Source: Crambe crambe
Taxonomy: Eukaryota > Porifera > Demospongiae > Poecilosclerida > Crambeidae
Reading direction: 5' to 3'
Length of the DNA stretch: 64,000 nt
NCBI GenBank assembly: GCA_963924555.1
Contig: OZ004586.1
Location: forward strand, 7,336,501 to 7,400,500
This document shows positions 1 to 11,100 of this stretch, piece by piece. A program made the translations under genes and the position numbers. Within the stretch, counting starts at the first letter, position 1, and the number at the start of each line of letters is the position of its first letter. The notes under the pieces are model-generated. The model was not told the origin of the DNA, ran no database searches, and was given only the letters and a program-made list of their open reading frames with translations.

Positions 1-130
1 ATCTAACACACACAGACAAAAAAAGGGAATCACTCACCTCACCTCATAACCAAGGCCAGACTAGTCTAGCTAAGGCTGCTTAGTACATCAAGCTCACCTT
101 TCAAATTGCAACTCTCGATCACGAACAAAA
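1..130. repeat. array-edge repeat shared with 60,278-60,375
   Basis: The window opens with a block containing an ACACACAGACAAAAA stretch, then CACCTCATAAC and CTTAGTACATCAAGCTCACCTTT. The same block recurs just beyond the first exon of NLR-5 at 60,278-60,375, and weaker versions lie near 16,660 and 35,540. Its position suggests the window begins right after the 5' end of another NLR unit. Confidence 0.6.
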
Positions 131-184
131 GAGCACCATGTGGACTGCCACACCCTCTAGTTTTTTGCTTCAATATTACTTTAT

Positions 185-300
185 GGTTTAATGGAAGATT
201 TGTGGGCGGGGCATGGCAGCATCCGTTTCTCTTCTTCTCCCTTTCCCCTCGTCTAGAGGTCCTTTTGCTAACATCCCAATAACCAAAGCCAGGTAAGTCT
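185..300 (+). promoter_or_regulatory. candidate PDZ-LIM promoter / 5' leader block
   Basis: A GC box (GGGCGGGG) is followed by a long pyrimidine run (TTCTCTTCTTCTCCC), CGTCTAG, and a short segment that ends in a donor-like CAG/GTAAGTC. The block is repeated at 19,840-19,935, 35,715-35,815 and 45,420-45,520, always upstream of PDZ-LIM sequence. It could be a promoter with a leader exon. The stretch GGTCCTTTTGCTA also resembles the start of the LIM1 second exon, so a decayed LIM exon is an alternative. Confidence 0.3.
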
Positions 301-1199
301 TTGATACATGGACATACCAACTGTGTAGTCTCGCGGCCCAAGAAAAAGGAAAGAATCGAGTCTGGCCCGCGAGACTACCAACTGTGTCCTTCCAGCCCTT
401 CCCCTCGTATAGTACCCTACCTTGGACAAACTGAAGACGTCTACTAATTAAGGTTGGTATGCATGCTTCTGATGTGATGCACTATAATTATAATTATGGT
501 GCTCTTTATCTGGTAAATAATTACGAATGTCCTTTTTTTCCCCTAGGCCACATCAAATTAATATCGTCCTAATTTCTTCAAAAAATAGGAGAGGGGGGGA
601 GGCTTTTATTTTTATTTTTTATTGGTTTCCATGGCAACTATTTATACGGGATCTAAAAAGCAAACGAGTATAAACATGGATATCATTATGGAAATATGCA
701 TAAAAAGCTGAATTTTAATTTTTAAAAAAAGAAGCTGAAGTTCCTGCACACTTTATTATATTTGAGAATAACAATTTAATAGCCACCAAAACTAAAATCA
801 CATGAAAATCACACCTGAACTTCAAATAGAGCACACCATGCGCATGCTCAGTAGAAATAAAATTAAAAGTCCAGAAGAGCAAAAATTAGGAGAGGGAGGG
901 GATGATAAACAAGTAATTAAGTTGATGTGGCCTTAGCTAATATTTCTTCCAGTGAAGAAAGGGAGTTAGATCCCCATGGATTGATGCCATGGATTGATGC
1001 TCAGTTGGAGAGATATGACTCGATCCAATGACCCTCCTGTTTCTGCACGATACCACCCCTGAAGATCTCACATGTAGTACAAAAGTATAAAAAGATGACT
1101 GCAAAAAATTTCTTCTAAATAAAAAGTGGGCATGGTTTGATATCCAAAAAGGCATGGTTAGGCAAAAATGGGCATGGCCAAGGGCTATATTCTTCCTCC

Positions 1200-1200
<1 letters not shown>

Positions 1201-1230
<30 letters not shown>
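1201..1230. repeat. poly-C tract
   Basis: This is an uninterrupted run of about 30 C. The matching position in unit 5 (48,102-48,115) has a shorter run, so the tract is length-variable. Proline- or glycine-rich open frames across it are artefacts. Confidence 0.9.
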
Positions 1231-1302
1231 ATTCTAAATTCCTAGATAGAACCCTGTTTGGTTTAATCACATCACATGTCCATAATGTAATAATTGTTCT
1301 AG

Positions 1303-1366
1303 CTCCAAGTGGAGGCAAAGTGGTGGATGGTCAAGGTGTGTGTGAAGCCTGTCAACAACCCATAAG
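1303..1366 (+). CDS. orphan LIM1 first exon, upstream of the PDZ exon
   Basis: A 64 nt exon lies between acceptor TTCTAG and donor GTAACT. It encodes (S)PSGGKVVDGQGVCEACQQPIR, the start of a LIM domain with the first C-x2-C zinc pair. It is nearly identical to the in-order exon at 6067-6130 but lies before the PDZ exon, where it is out of order for a PDZ-LIM protein. The same misplaced exon occurs in unit 5 (48,188-48,251). It is probably a relic of unequal crossing-over; I see no evidence that it is used. Confidence 0.55.
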
Positions 1367-2193
1367 GTAACTAGTCATTATATAGAAGAAGCAGGTTAGA
1401 ATTATTAGTCATGTGCTCTCAGCTTGGAATCAAAGAAACAGGAACAAAAGGAGGTTAACTGCTTTTCATGTGCTGTTTCACTAGTAACCTCACTTAGTAC
1501 AGAGTACTCTCATAGAGTCCTTTTTTCAACTAATTTTGATGTCTGTCATCTGATTATGTTATGGAGGGTGGTCCTGTCCAAACTGCTAAGCCAATTTTGA
1601 ATTAGTAGCACTAATTAGCTCCAATGATTACTACCACCCCTCCTGATTGTAAGTTAATTCTAATTTGCCCAATTACACCCAATTGTAGCTTCATCACCAA
1701 TTAGCACCAATTAGCTCCTATTATCATCCCAAGGCTCTCTTCTTTCCTTCTTCTTTGGGGGGTAGTCTATGGACCTTTAGGGTTCACTTAAAATATGTCA
1801 AGGACCTGATCACAGTTCAAGTATGCAGTGCATAGCGCTGAATTTTAAATAATGGTGGAGTTTTAATTTGCCGGAACATTTTGTCCAGCCCCTGCAGTGA
1901 GTGTGTATGCTTTACTAGGAGAACACATACATAACTCTCTCTTAAACAGAGTGGGAAAGGAGGTCTACCTTAACATGAGGCCCAATATTGTATGAGTATG
2001 GGTATCATGGGGTATTGTGTTAGTCTTCCCATCCTAGCAAATTAGAGTTCGCATTTTCATGTGTGAGAAAGTCACTGTGTTGATAGTTGTGGCACGTCAA
2101 AACACCAATTCTTAAAGTGACAGTATTAAATCAGTTTTGTTTCTTTATTTTGTTTGTTTGTTTACTTAATCAACCTTTACTCCCTACTTTTAG
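1367..2193 (+). other. non-coding DNA between orphan LIM exon and PDZ exon
   Basis: I see no open gene here. The stretch carries short diverged repeats of CCCAATTACACCCAATTGTAG / TTAGCACCAATTAGCTCC type at 1610-1730, found again at 6835-6900 and 48,390-48,510. A GTTT-rich run precedes the PDZ acceptor. It aligns over its length with 48,252-48,973. Confidence 0.6.
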
Positions 2194-2345
2194 ATTACCC
2201 CAGGGGGCAAGGCAGCCAAGGGAGGCATAAGATTTGGGGACTATATCATCGAGATCAACGGGGACCAAACCGAGGGTCTTCTCCACTCTGATGCCATGAT
2301 GCTGATCAAGACCACAGGTGTCACACTCCAACTAAAAGTCACCAA

Positions 2346-2830
2346 GTGAGTCAAGCCAAACAGAATAAGCTCCAAATACGTAGTGGACACACATGGACCC
2401 AGCCTTTGGTCCTTCATAGAGAGGTTGTCCTCTTTTGGAGGTTATTTTGTATAGAGTATAATCTTAGGGTACTTATAGATTCTTAGTTGAGAAGTTTGTG
2501 TAGTGTCCTTTATTGGAACTTCCAATAAATTTCTCCCTGGACAAACGTCTGTTTGTGTTATGGTCAAATATTTCCTACTAGTTCACTATTAATCTTCATG
2601 CTCTGTGTGTGACATGGAGACTATGATGTCTTAATGCTAAGTGGATTCAAGCTTATAGATCACTGACAGCCATTAGTCCAGAGTGAATGTATGATTTTTG
2701 CCAAGTGAGGGCTACATACATAGAAATATCAGTTACTGGCCACTGTACCATTCATGGAAAAGGATAAGCAAAAATGGCATAATCAAGGGATAGTATAGCA
2801 TTGTAGGGTATCTGTTTTGAGCATTCAGTT
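2346..2830 (+). other. intron after PDZ exon, 5' part
   Basis: Non-coding. It aligns with 49,126-50,100 of unit 5, except that unit 5 carries an extra ~590 bp block at 49,297-49,880. A shorter diverged version follows the third PDZ exon at 7175-7490. Confidence 0.5.
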
Positions 2831-4645
2831 AGGGTCTGGGTCTCTCTAGTCAGGTCCCTTAGCAAAAAAATCGCGACAGAGTGGAACAGAACAAAGCATG
2901 AAAATTTGCACAGAGATTCTATAGTATGTAAGTAATGATGTTGGAAGGGGTGCCACAAGAGAACTGCTCTCTCAACCTAAATATGCAGGTTGACATGCCT
3001 GCAACTTTTAGCATTCCTATCAACGATATCCGCGAATATTTAAATATTCGCGCATAATACATTTTAATGTGCGAAATTTAAAAACGCGAAAATTTAAAAC
3101 AAACTTTGAGCCAAGTTTCACATTCTGCACTGCATTGGCAAAGACCAGTCCTGCTTCCCTGCATCTACACTTCCTGGAGCAAAGTGGTACAGCTTTACTT
3201 TATAGCCACACTTCAACAATTCTCGGCTGGCCTTTGCTGCTTCAGGTAGAAGTGTTCACACTGGTTCCCTGACCGCCTTCTTCTTTTGCCAACCATATTC
3301 ATCAGGTAATGGAGCATTTTGCTGACTCCGAAGACTGGTAGCCCAAATACTTGATTGATAAGTGCTCTGTTGCAATGTTGCAACAACACAGCCTGAAATA
3401 CCAAAAACAAAAAAATTACAGCATGCAGATATAGTTATAATTATATAGAGCTTGGTCTTTACCTGTAGGGGGAATGTTTTCCATTGTTTTCCATTTCTTG
3501 GAGAAAAGTTCTTGCCTCATTTCTTTACACTGGTGAGTACACTGCTTTTATCATAATATAGTACACAGGTAAAACGTTCCAGAATTGCAAATGATGGTGA
3601 GGTTACTGTCATTGGCTGAAAAGGTTGGTCGACAATGCTGACAAAAGCTGCTGTAGCTTCAGGATATGCCTTCCAAGCATCCCATGCTGACTTCTTACCC
3701 TTTCCTAGAAACTGCGATGTTGTGTCGCATCCAGTAAATGCATGGAAAAACAGTATTTCTGAGGACCTAGAGCTTGGCGGATGGCATTGATGTAATATCA
3801 CTATCTACAGTGCGCACCAGTAGATTTCTAGCACCACTCCTCACAGCACTGAAGAGATGAAGCGCGATTCTTGTATCTGCTTCTTCATGATCACATGGTT
3901 GAGTTGTTTGATCTACATTCTGACACAAAGTATGGCTGATTATAGATGAACCTGTGTTATTATAGAGATCCATAATTATTAATATGCACATTAGATTGCC
4001 ATACATACCTGAGGTGACATGGACGATTTTGTCTGTTGGAAATTCACAAGAAGATATCTCATGTTCTTGTTTGTTTGAGGAATCGATCTAAAAGAGATAG
4101 AGGCCAAGGCCACTTTGCTTTATTTTCAATAAGTTCCCCTGGTGTCATATCACCACTGATTTGAATATTCACAGGAATAGCCCCAATCTCACTGAACTTT
4201 TTAACTACTTCCAGAAAGTTACTGTATACCAGAGGACCATTGTTCTGAAGACTATCCAGTGGACATCTCAAGTCATCTCCTGCTCCAGCTTTACCACAGA
4301 TGATACACTTGCTCCAATCCATGCTCTCAAGGGTATATGGCAACCAAGAATCTTGATGCAAGAAAAAAACCCAAAATTAATTTTCGCGATGCTTACATTT
4401 CGCGCACTTTTGTATTATAATCTCCATAGCGCAAAAATTAAATATTTCGCGGATAGCGCAACTTTGGGATGAAACAACAAAACGGTTTCTATTTTGGAAG
4501 GAAAAAGTGTCCTACAATGGCACCCCTTCTGTATTTATTTAATATGCCATGAAGAAACATCATGCCAATTTTCATGCTTTGTTCCACTCTGTCACAAAAC
4601 AGCACTAAATTTGGGCTAAGGGACCTGACTACTCTGTGTGTGAGG
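2830..4645 (-). mobile_element. DNA transposon with long imperfect terminal inverted repeats in PDZ-LIM intron
   Basis: The left end (about 2830-2955) and right end (about 4513-4645) are inverted copies of each other. Shared words include CTAAGGGACCTGACTA, CATGCTTTGTTC, TTCCACTCTGTC and GGCACCCCTTC. Just inside, both ends carry AT-rich segments full of CGCGAA/TTCGCG. The interior holds the - strand protein remnant listed separately. The element sits in the intron between the PDZ exon and the first linker exon. The third PDZ copy (7175-7493) lacks it, and unit 5 holds an internally deleted version at the same place. The exact ends and target duplication were not resolved. Confidence 0.65.
3213..4361 (-). 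pseudogene. transposon protein remnant (HEEADTR / TGCDTTS family)
   Basis: Broken - strand frames read in order. 4361-4059 has CIICGKAG and DDLRCPLDSLQ; 4006-3767 has HEEADTRIALHLFSAV; 3801-3517 has FFHAFTGCDTTSQFLGKGKK; 3410-3213 gives a C-terminal piece with AVLLQHCNRA. The combination of an EADTR segment, an AFTGCDTTS segment and an LLQH C-terminus recurs in uncharacterised repeat-encoded proteins of marine invertebrates. I recognise it as a family but cannot name its enzymatic class. Frames are interrupted, so it is not functional as it stands. It is the only coding content of the surrounding inverted-repeat element. Confidence 0.6.
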
Positions 4646-5117
4646 ATACTTCACCCAAAATATGCTAAAGTGAAATTTTTATACACAACCAAACCTTTTT
4701 ATGATAGGGAAGTACCCAGTTATGCTGCTGACTCAGCACCTATTGAGTCCACTGACCATGGAGTGGGCGAGAGGCCACAACCACCTCCTGTTCCCACGTC
4801 ATCTCACTCCAGCACCGTGACTGTCTCACCTGCAGCCCACAAAACCACTGTAGTCGTCCCTAAGAAACGTAAGTACCTTACATGCAGTGCTTAAAACAGC
4901 AGTCAGGACATGCACTCAAGCTACTGTTATTATGCATACACTTAAATACGATATAAACTGATCGTACTAACTCCTTATTATTTGTAACTTTGATGTATTT
5001 TCTGTTTCAATATGTAGCTCCTTCCCCTGAGGTGAAGTCCCAGCCTTCAGCCTTGGTGTAAGTGTATCTTTAGTAGCAGTTAATAGAACGGCCAAGCTTC
5101 TTGCATACATTAATTAA

Positions 5118-5120
<3 letters not shown>

Positions 5121-5173
<53 letters not shown>
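5121..5173. repeat. CT microsatellite at a splice acceptor
   Basis: About 26 CT repeats run directly into the TCTGCAG acceptor of linker exon 5178-5270 and form its polypyrimidine tract. Copy B has a shorter run at 51,430-51,453 ending in GTGTGTGCAG. Confidence 0.9.
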
Positions 5174-5176
<3 letters not shown>

Positions 5177-5501
5177 GACCAGAGTCAGGCTTGGATTCAG
5201 GTGGAAGCTCCACTCAGCAATATCCTGCTTTCAAGAGGATCACCATTGAGAATCGACCAACTGTTTTTAAGTAGAGTTGTATGTACTAATAGTACAGAAA
5301 CGATTTTTTAGTACAGAGTGGATAACTATAGCCTGAGGATGATCCTTTTCCCTTTGTAGTTCGTCACCTGCTGCTCCTGCATCTCTGCCCACTCAGCGGA
5401 TGCAGAATATTGTCATTGATGACGGGAGTGTGAGGAAAACCTCTCAAAGACCTCAGCGTGAGTTTTCCTTTCTTTTTATCCCCTCCTAAGATGGGGACAC
5501 C

Positions 5502-5648
5502 CTCCCCCTTGATCATTCACTATAACTGCTATAACTTTCTCCATTCTTAAACAAATTTCAAACACCAGCAGAGAGAGTGGATAATCAGCTCTCTGTTGAT
5601 GCATCAAACTAGAAATTGAGAAAGTTATAGTGAATGATCAAGGGGCAA
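5502..5648. mobile_element. foldback MITE-like insertion in copy A intron
   Basis: The left arm CCCCTTGATCATTCACTATAAC and the right arm GTTATAGTGAATGATCAAGGGG are inverted copies about 110 bp apart. The same intron of copy B (51,779-52,094) contains unrelated sequence, so the element was gained after duplication or lost from copy B. Confidence 0.6.
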
Positions 5649-6340
5649 GGTGAATGCAAATAGACTTTTAGACTGCTTTCATGCTGAAAAAAAAAAACAA
5701 AAAAAAATCCTCAATCGCTTATAAAGTTGACTTTTTCCCTCTTTATTATATCTCAGCTCCTCCCAATGTTCCCTCCACTGTTACCAAGACAACAGTGGTG
5801 GTGCCCAAGAAAGGGTCCCCCATAGCAAAGCCACCTCCCCCCACCACTTCTGGATGCACTACTCAAGTGGGTGGCCGGCACCCAACCCTCATGTAAGCAA
5901 CAAAGTGAAGCATCACGACCTCTTTGTAGATGGACAAAAATTAATGATATCCCAATAGGGTGTCTATATTTAGTGGAATGGAGTGCTGGAATGAAGTTAA
6001 TTACAGGACCAATTTAGTTATTAATGCAGTTAATGTGCTTTATTTAGAGACAGTCCATTATTATAGCTCCAGGTGGAGGCAAAGTGGTGGATCGTCAAGG
6101 TGTGTGTGAAGCCTGTCAACAACCCATAAGGTAACCATTTGTTTCCTCCCTCTAATCCTTCATCCTCTCTCATATCTTCCCCTCTTCCTCTTTCCTCCTC
6201 TCCATTCGGATCGTCTTGGTTCCTTGCCTTGATCCTTCACTATCTCCTTCTCCAGGGGTCCTTTTGCTAGTGCCCTGGGTAAGGTGTGGCACCCTGAACA
6301 CTTTGTGTGCCAGGACTGCCAGAAAACTCTTCAGAACACT

Positions 6341-7066
6341 ATAATTGGGTACTCAGGAATGTACATTATCAGCAACCATAAAGTAAGTAAAAATAAGATT
6401 AAAATTATCATAACTTTGGAGTGGAATGTGATATGAGCATGATTCTGGTCTCATTTTACTCCTCGAAGTGTCAGCTTCACTCTGATACCTAACACTTAAT
6501 AGTCAATCCAAGTATCAATGGTACTAAAATAGGAGGTCGTGGTTTCCGAAGTTAATTGATGACTAGAGGTCACCAGGGGTCAATTTCAAGAGGGCTCCCT
6601 ATCTGAAAATAACCTTTATGATGTGTAATAACTATGTACCAAAATTCATGCTTTTACACAAAAAATTGCTAAACCACTGTACTAATATCACACCACAATA
6701 GCAGCTGTAATTTCATGGCTCCCATTTTAACTTAAGCTTGAGAAATTCAATGAAAAGACTAATATGGACAGTGGGACCCCTCAATGTGTCAGGACTCAGG
6801 GGGGGAAAGTGTTCTGATTAGACCACTGATTGTAAGCTAATTCTAATCTGCCCCATTACACCCAATTGTAGATCCATTAGCACTAATTAGCTCCTGTTCT
6901 CACCCTAAGGCTCTCTTCTTTCCTTCCTGTCCCTCACTAGTCTACGGACCTTTAGGATTCACTTAAAATATGTCAGTAGTGTTTGTTTGTTTATTTGTTG
7001 TTTGTTTACTTTGTTTGTTTATTCATTTGTTTGTTTACTTAATCAGCCTTTACTCCCTACTTTTAG
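6341..7066 (+). other. non-coding stretch between the LIM1 fragment and the third PDZ exon
   Basis: After 6340 the LIM1 exon sequence is replaced by unrelated DNA. The tail 6835-7066 resembles the PDZ-upstream intron (1610-2193), including the TTAGCTCC repeats and the GTTT run. This marks the start of a second partial PDZ-LIM copy. Confidence 0.5.
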
Positions 7067-7798
7067 ATCACCCCAGGGGGCAAGGCAGCCAAGGGAGGCA
7101 TAAGATTCGGGGACTATATCATCGAGATCAACGGGGAAGACCACAGGTGTCACAATCCAACTAAAAGTCACTAAGTGAGTCAAGCCAAAAAGAATAAAAT
7201 TGACACACTTGGGATACAGCCATTTATCCTTTGTAGAGAGGTTGTTCTCTAGCTTTTAGAGGTTATTTAAGTTTGTCCTTTGTTGAGAAGTTTGTCCTCT
7301 TATTAGAGTGTCCTTAATTGGAAGTTTCACTGTATTACATTTCTCCCTGGGAAAATGCCCACGTTATGACCAAAAATTTGTCAGATGTTTGACTGTTATT
7401 TCCGTGCTCTGTGTATGACATGGAGACTATATTTTGATGCTACCAAAACAACATCTTTAGTAGCTAAAAGTGAAGTTTTTATCATTATAATAGGGAAATT
7501 CCCAGTTATACTGCTGACTCAGCACCTATTGAGTCCACTGACCATGAAGTGGGTGAGAGGCCGCAACCACCTCCTGTTCCCACGTCATCTCACTCCAGCA
7601 CTGCAACTGTCTCATTAATGTTAGAATATACATACGATGCATGCAAACTCCAGAGCCAACCCGCTAATGGGGGGGCTCGCTCATGCTTGCCCCAAATTAT
7701 ATTTATTTATTCCTTTCTTTCAGAGTTGTCGTCGTCCTCTTGAAGGGACTACTTTTTTCGCTGGTCTTGGCAGACCCTGTTGCAAGGACTGTGTGTAG
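7067..7798 (+). pseudogene. PDZ-LIM copy A2: truncated PDZ, partial linker and last LIM exon
   Basis: Three exon remnants. The PDZ exon 7067-7174 lacks 44 nt in its middle (after INGE), which shifts the frame. The first linker exon starts at 7494 after a TAG acceptor, matches to about 7612 (SAPIEST-like region), then breaks off. The final exon 7724-7798 encodes CRRPLEGTTFFAGLGRPCC and then KDCV and a stop; it is intact and supplies the last zinc-ligand cysteines of LIM3. The LIM1-LIM3 middle exons are absent. The block looks like a deletion derivative of the gene. Its stop lies about 330 bp from the stop of the convergent NLR-1. Confidence 0.65.
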
Positions 7799-8032
7799 AC
7801 ACACAAAGTCATTAATGAAGTGTACAACTCTATAGTGGAGCAGATGAGTATTCAATGTAGCATAAACTCTTCTTTTTCATATGAGTAGCTATTTTTGTTG
7901 CAGACTTACAATGTATTCAATAGTCTAGTGCATGTCGTGTTCATCACTTTCTGTTATAAGAAGCTTAAGTTTTGAAAAGAAGATGGTCACGCATGCGCAA
8001 GATAAATTAACCACCAATCAAATAATGGAATT

Positions 8033-8038
8033 TTTATT
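8033..8038 (-). terminator. candidate polyadenylation signal of NLR-1
   Basis: AATAAA on the - strand lies about 95 bp beyond the NLR-1 stop, in a conserved block (AATGGAATTTTTATTT on +). Equivalents lie at 20,320-20,325, 38,853-38,858 and 54,597-54,602, downstream of the other NLR copies. Confidence 0.5.
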
Positions 8039-8130
8039 TTGTGAGTGAAGAGTTCAAAAGAGCTACATGAATTAATTTTAGCATGAAAGGATGTTCAGTA
8101 TTGGAATTGCTAGGAGCTACATGGTACATC

Positions 8131-11100
8131 TCAATTGTTTTGTATTTTGTAGTATAGTTGATCACATTCCAGAGCTTTCTGTAAAAGAGGGTGCATATTT
8201 TGGAGTGCCTGCATCTCCAGCAGGTCAGGACACGACTGGTACCATGTTGGCTCAATGGGAGAGAATGATTCAGGTTGCCACCCATAGCTAGGATGAGAGT
8301 GATAGTGATAAGTTAGTAAGAATAGTGGATCGTGTTGTTGTTGTAGTAGTTGGTGGCGATGGGGGAAGTGCAGAGTTCTGAGATCACAGAGGGATTGGGA
8401 TCTCCTTAGGTTGTGTCGTGGAACAGCAGGATCTCTTCGCAGAGCACGGGCCATGCAGTCACGAAAGGGTGGATTACTTTTAATATCATGAGTAAAATAC
8501 CTACCACTAGCAAAGTTTAAATTCTTCATGGAATGACGGAGAGAGTCATTTAGACTCATGATGTAATTGCAACAGAAATGAGGCATTGCAAATAGTATGT
8601 CATCAATGTTGTGTATTCCTACACTTATTGACTTGATGGAGTTCATCTCTGCTATGCAGCTCAAGTATTGAAAAGACCTCAACACTTCCAGTGGGTGGAT
8701 TTTTGAACTTGAAGAGGTTAATGGTATCAATTCCAGGGCAACATGCTCAATGCTCCCAGCATTAGTACATACTCTATATCCAAAGTTAGTCTTTAATGTT
8801 GAAATAGTGGAGGAAGATAGTGCTGCCTGAAGCACTGGATAAAGCTCATAAGAGGTGAACAGTTCTGACCTTTTATATGGTAGTGGCTTCACAACTTCAC
8901 CAAATAAAGCAGGATAACATTGAAGTTGTAATTCTGTGAGAGTAGAACTAGTGGATATGATTTTGCATAATTCCTGCACACCTTTCTGAGTAGGAGTACG
9001 GCACACAAGACTGGATTTTTCCAAGTTTGTAATATGTTGAATGGATTGGTAAAGTAAATAGTCATCTTCACATGATTCTAAGAATGTTAAGTCGATACTT
9101 GTCAATCCTGGTGAACTTTTTGAAATCCAATCAGAAAGAACTGGTACTAATGGAGAAGGAATGCCATTTAGAGTGAGAGAGTTGATATGAAATCTGGGAA
9201 AGTACTTTGTGAGTGATGTAAATTTGGATGATACATGCACACTGTGGTATACATGTATACATAAGTATTTAATAGTCCATAATGTTCCACCATTTGTTTT
9301 CTTTGTGTGCTCAGACAAACTATGCACCAACATCTCTAGAGATGTATATATGTACACTTCCTGGCACTGAATAGGAACATGGACTAGACAATATCCAAAA
9401 ACATACACATCCAAGGGGTTGGACAAGCGTAAAGAAGTTTTGATGTCTAGTTTAAGTTCAGAAATGTCTCGAATTTCATATAAACAATGCAGTAGGTAAG
9501 GATCAGATAGGTATTGGGTCAGGATTCCTTGAAAGAATTTTTCATTGTAGCCCACAATACCACATAAGAACTGACCAAAGACTCTGAGGTGTGGTATCAG
9601 TCGTCCATATTGGGTTACTATTTTAGAAGAAGCTTCATCTACTAAGTCAGAATGACATGAAACATACCAAGCAGCAAGAAACTCTTGGATGCTGAGATGG
9701 AGGAAGGAGTAGGAGGTTGCTGCACCCTCACACACATACATCTCTTTGACTGCATTCATGAGACCTAAATGCTGGAAACCCTCTCCAACATCACTATCAG
9801 TAAACACTAGCTGCACATCTTCCTTAAACAGACCACTGTAAGCTAGTTGACTAACTCTCTTAAGGTCCATGGAAACACTCTCTGGTAGATCTTTAAGACT
9901 ACTGGGTACTTTGGAATGCTTGTCCCATTTCCCACTAGAAATCATGTGCCTCCTGATCAGAACTAGAGTAAGGGTGGTGTAGAGCTGTGTCATGGTTTTG
10001 GGCATCAGCTCTCTGCTCTTTCTGATATCTTTGTACACTTGTGCAATAATGGCACAATTGACAGGAATGTACATCAGTGAGTTAATGACAGGGTTAGAAA
10101 ATATAAAATCCTTGAAATGAGCAAGAACCTTGGGTTCTGATTTGAAAGCTATTTCTGCAAACCTTACTTTGCACTTATCAGTGAAACCAAGTACCTCTAC
10201 ATGCCTGAAACCCTGAGGAAAGTAACTCTTAAGAGCAGAAGGTCGACTAGTAACAAGACGAGTAGCTTTAGGTAAGCAAGAACCACTAATTAATCGCATT
10301 ATCAACCTGTTCTCGTCATGAACCACAGAAGGCGGCATCTCATCGAATCCATCCAGTATGAATAGGACACCCTCCCCCTCACATTTCAACACCTCATTCA
10401 CCACTTCCCTACGAAATCGCTCATCATCATGATATATCAGGTCCTCCAAGGAAGTAGCATTCTGAACCCTTCTTTCACGAAGCTTTAGCAGAAGTACCAT
10501 TTTATAATGTTTCAATGAAGTCAAGGTGTCCCGCTTCCTGCACAACTCCCTGGCCAAAGTGCTCTTACCAATGCCAGGGGGTCCCTCCACCAACACAAAC
10601 CTTGTCCCTGAAGGTACAATGTCGTCCAATTCCAAAGGACTCTTCGCTCCTCTAATTTCATCCACACCACCATCCAGGGATGCTTTTAAGAATGTGTCGT
10701 CTTCATGAATGGTCCTACCTTTATCCACCAAAGCAAGGCTAATGAACTCACTACAAGGAGCAATGGAGAGTTTGTCATCACGAGCTACAGACTCATTTTC
10801 ATAGTATGGTTTGAGATATTGATTTGTATATCGTACCAGCATAGGCTCATTTCTTTTCTTATTTCCCTTCAAAGATTTACTGGAAATCTTCATGGAGTGT
10901 TTTTTGCGGTATTTTCTTTTGCATTTTTTTGTAGTGGTCACATGATCACTATCAAAGGAGTCAGAACTAGTGGCACTACTTGATGTAGATGATGGACTAG
11001 ATGATGAGACTACATATTGTCTTTTCTTACTTTTCTTGTGTTTGTCCAGTACCTTGTGTTTGCGTGTTCTTTTGTGCTGCCTTGTGGAGGCAGAGGGTTT

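Larger units (their letters stand above)
2194..6340 (+). pseudogene. PDZ-LIM (Enigma-type) gene, copy A, frame-broken
   Basis: PDZ plus three-LIM proteins scaffold actin and Z-disc or stress-fibre complexes. The exons seen here are PDZ C-terminal half 2194-2345, linker exons 4708-4868, 5018-5057, 5178-5270, 5360-5457 and 5757-5892, LIM1 first exon 6067-6130, and LIM1 second exon from 6256 to about 6340. All have GT-AG borders. Phases chain correctly up to 5757-5892. There copy A has 13 extra bases relative to copy B before the donor, which puts the next exon out of frame. LIM1 then stops being homologous after CQDCQKTLQNT, and the remaining LIM exons are missing from this block. The exon for the N-terminal half of PDZ, with the carboxylate-binding loop, is not visible. 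The linker twice carries a KTTVVVPKK motif and is Pro/Ser-rich. I judge this a decayed duplicate. Confidence 0.7.

Noticed and set aside
1115-1370. Open frames across the poly-C tract
   Set aside because: Low-complexity Pro/Gly runs caused by the C run; only the 64 nt LIM exon at its end is meaningful.
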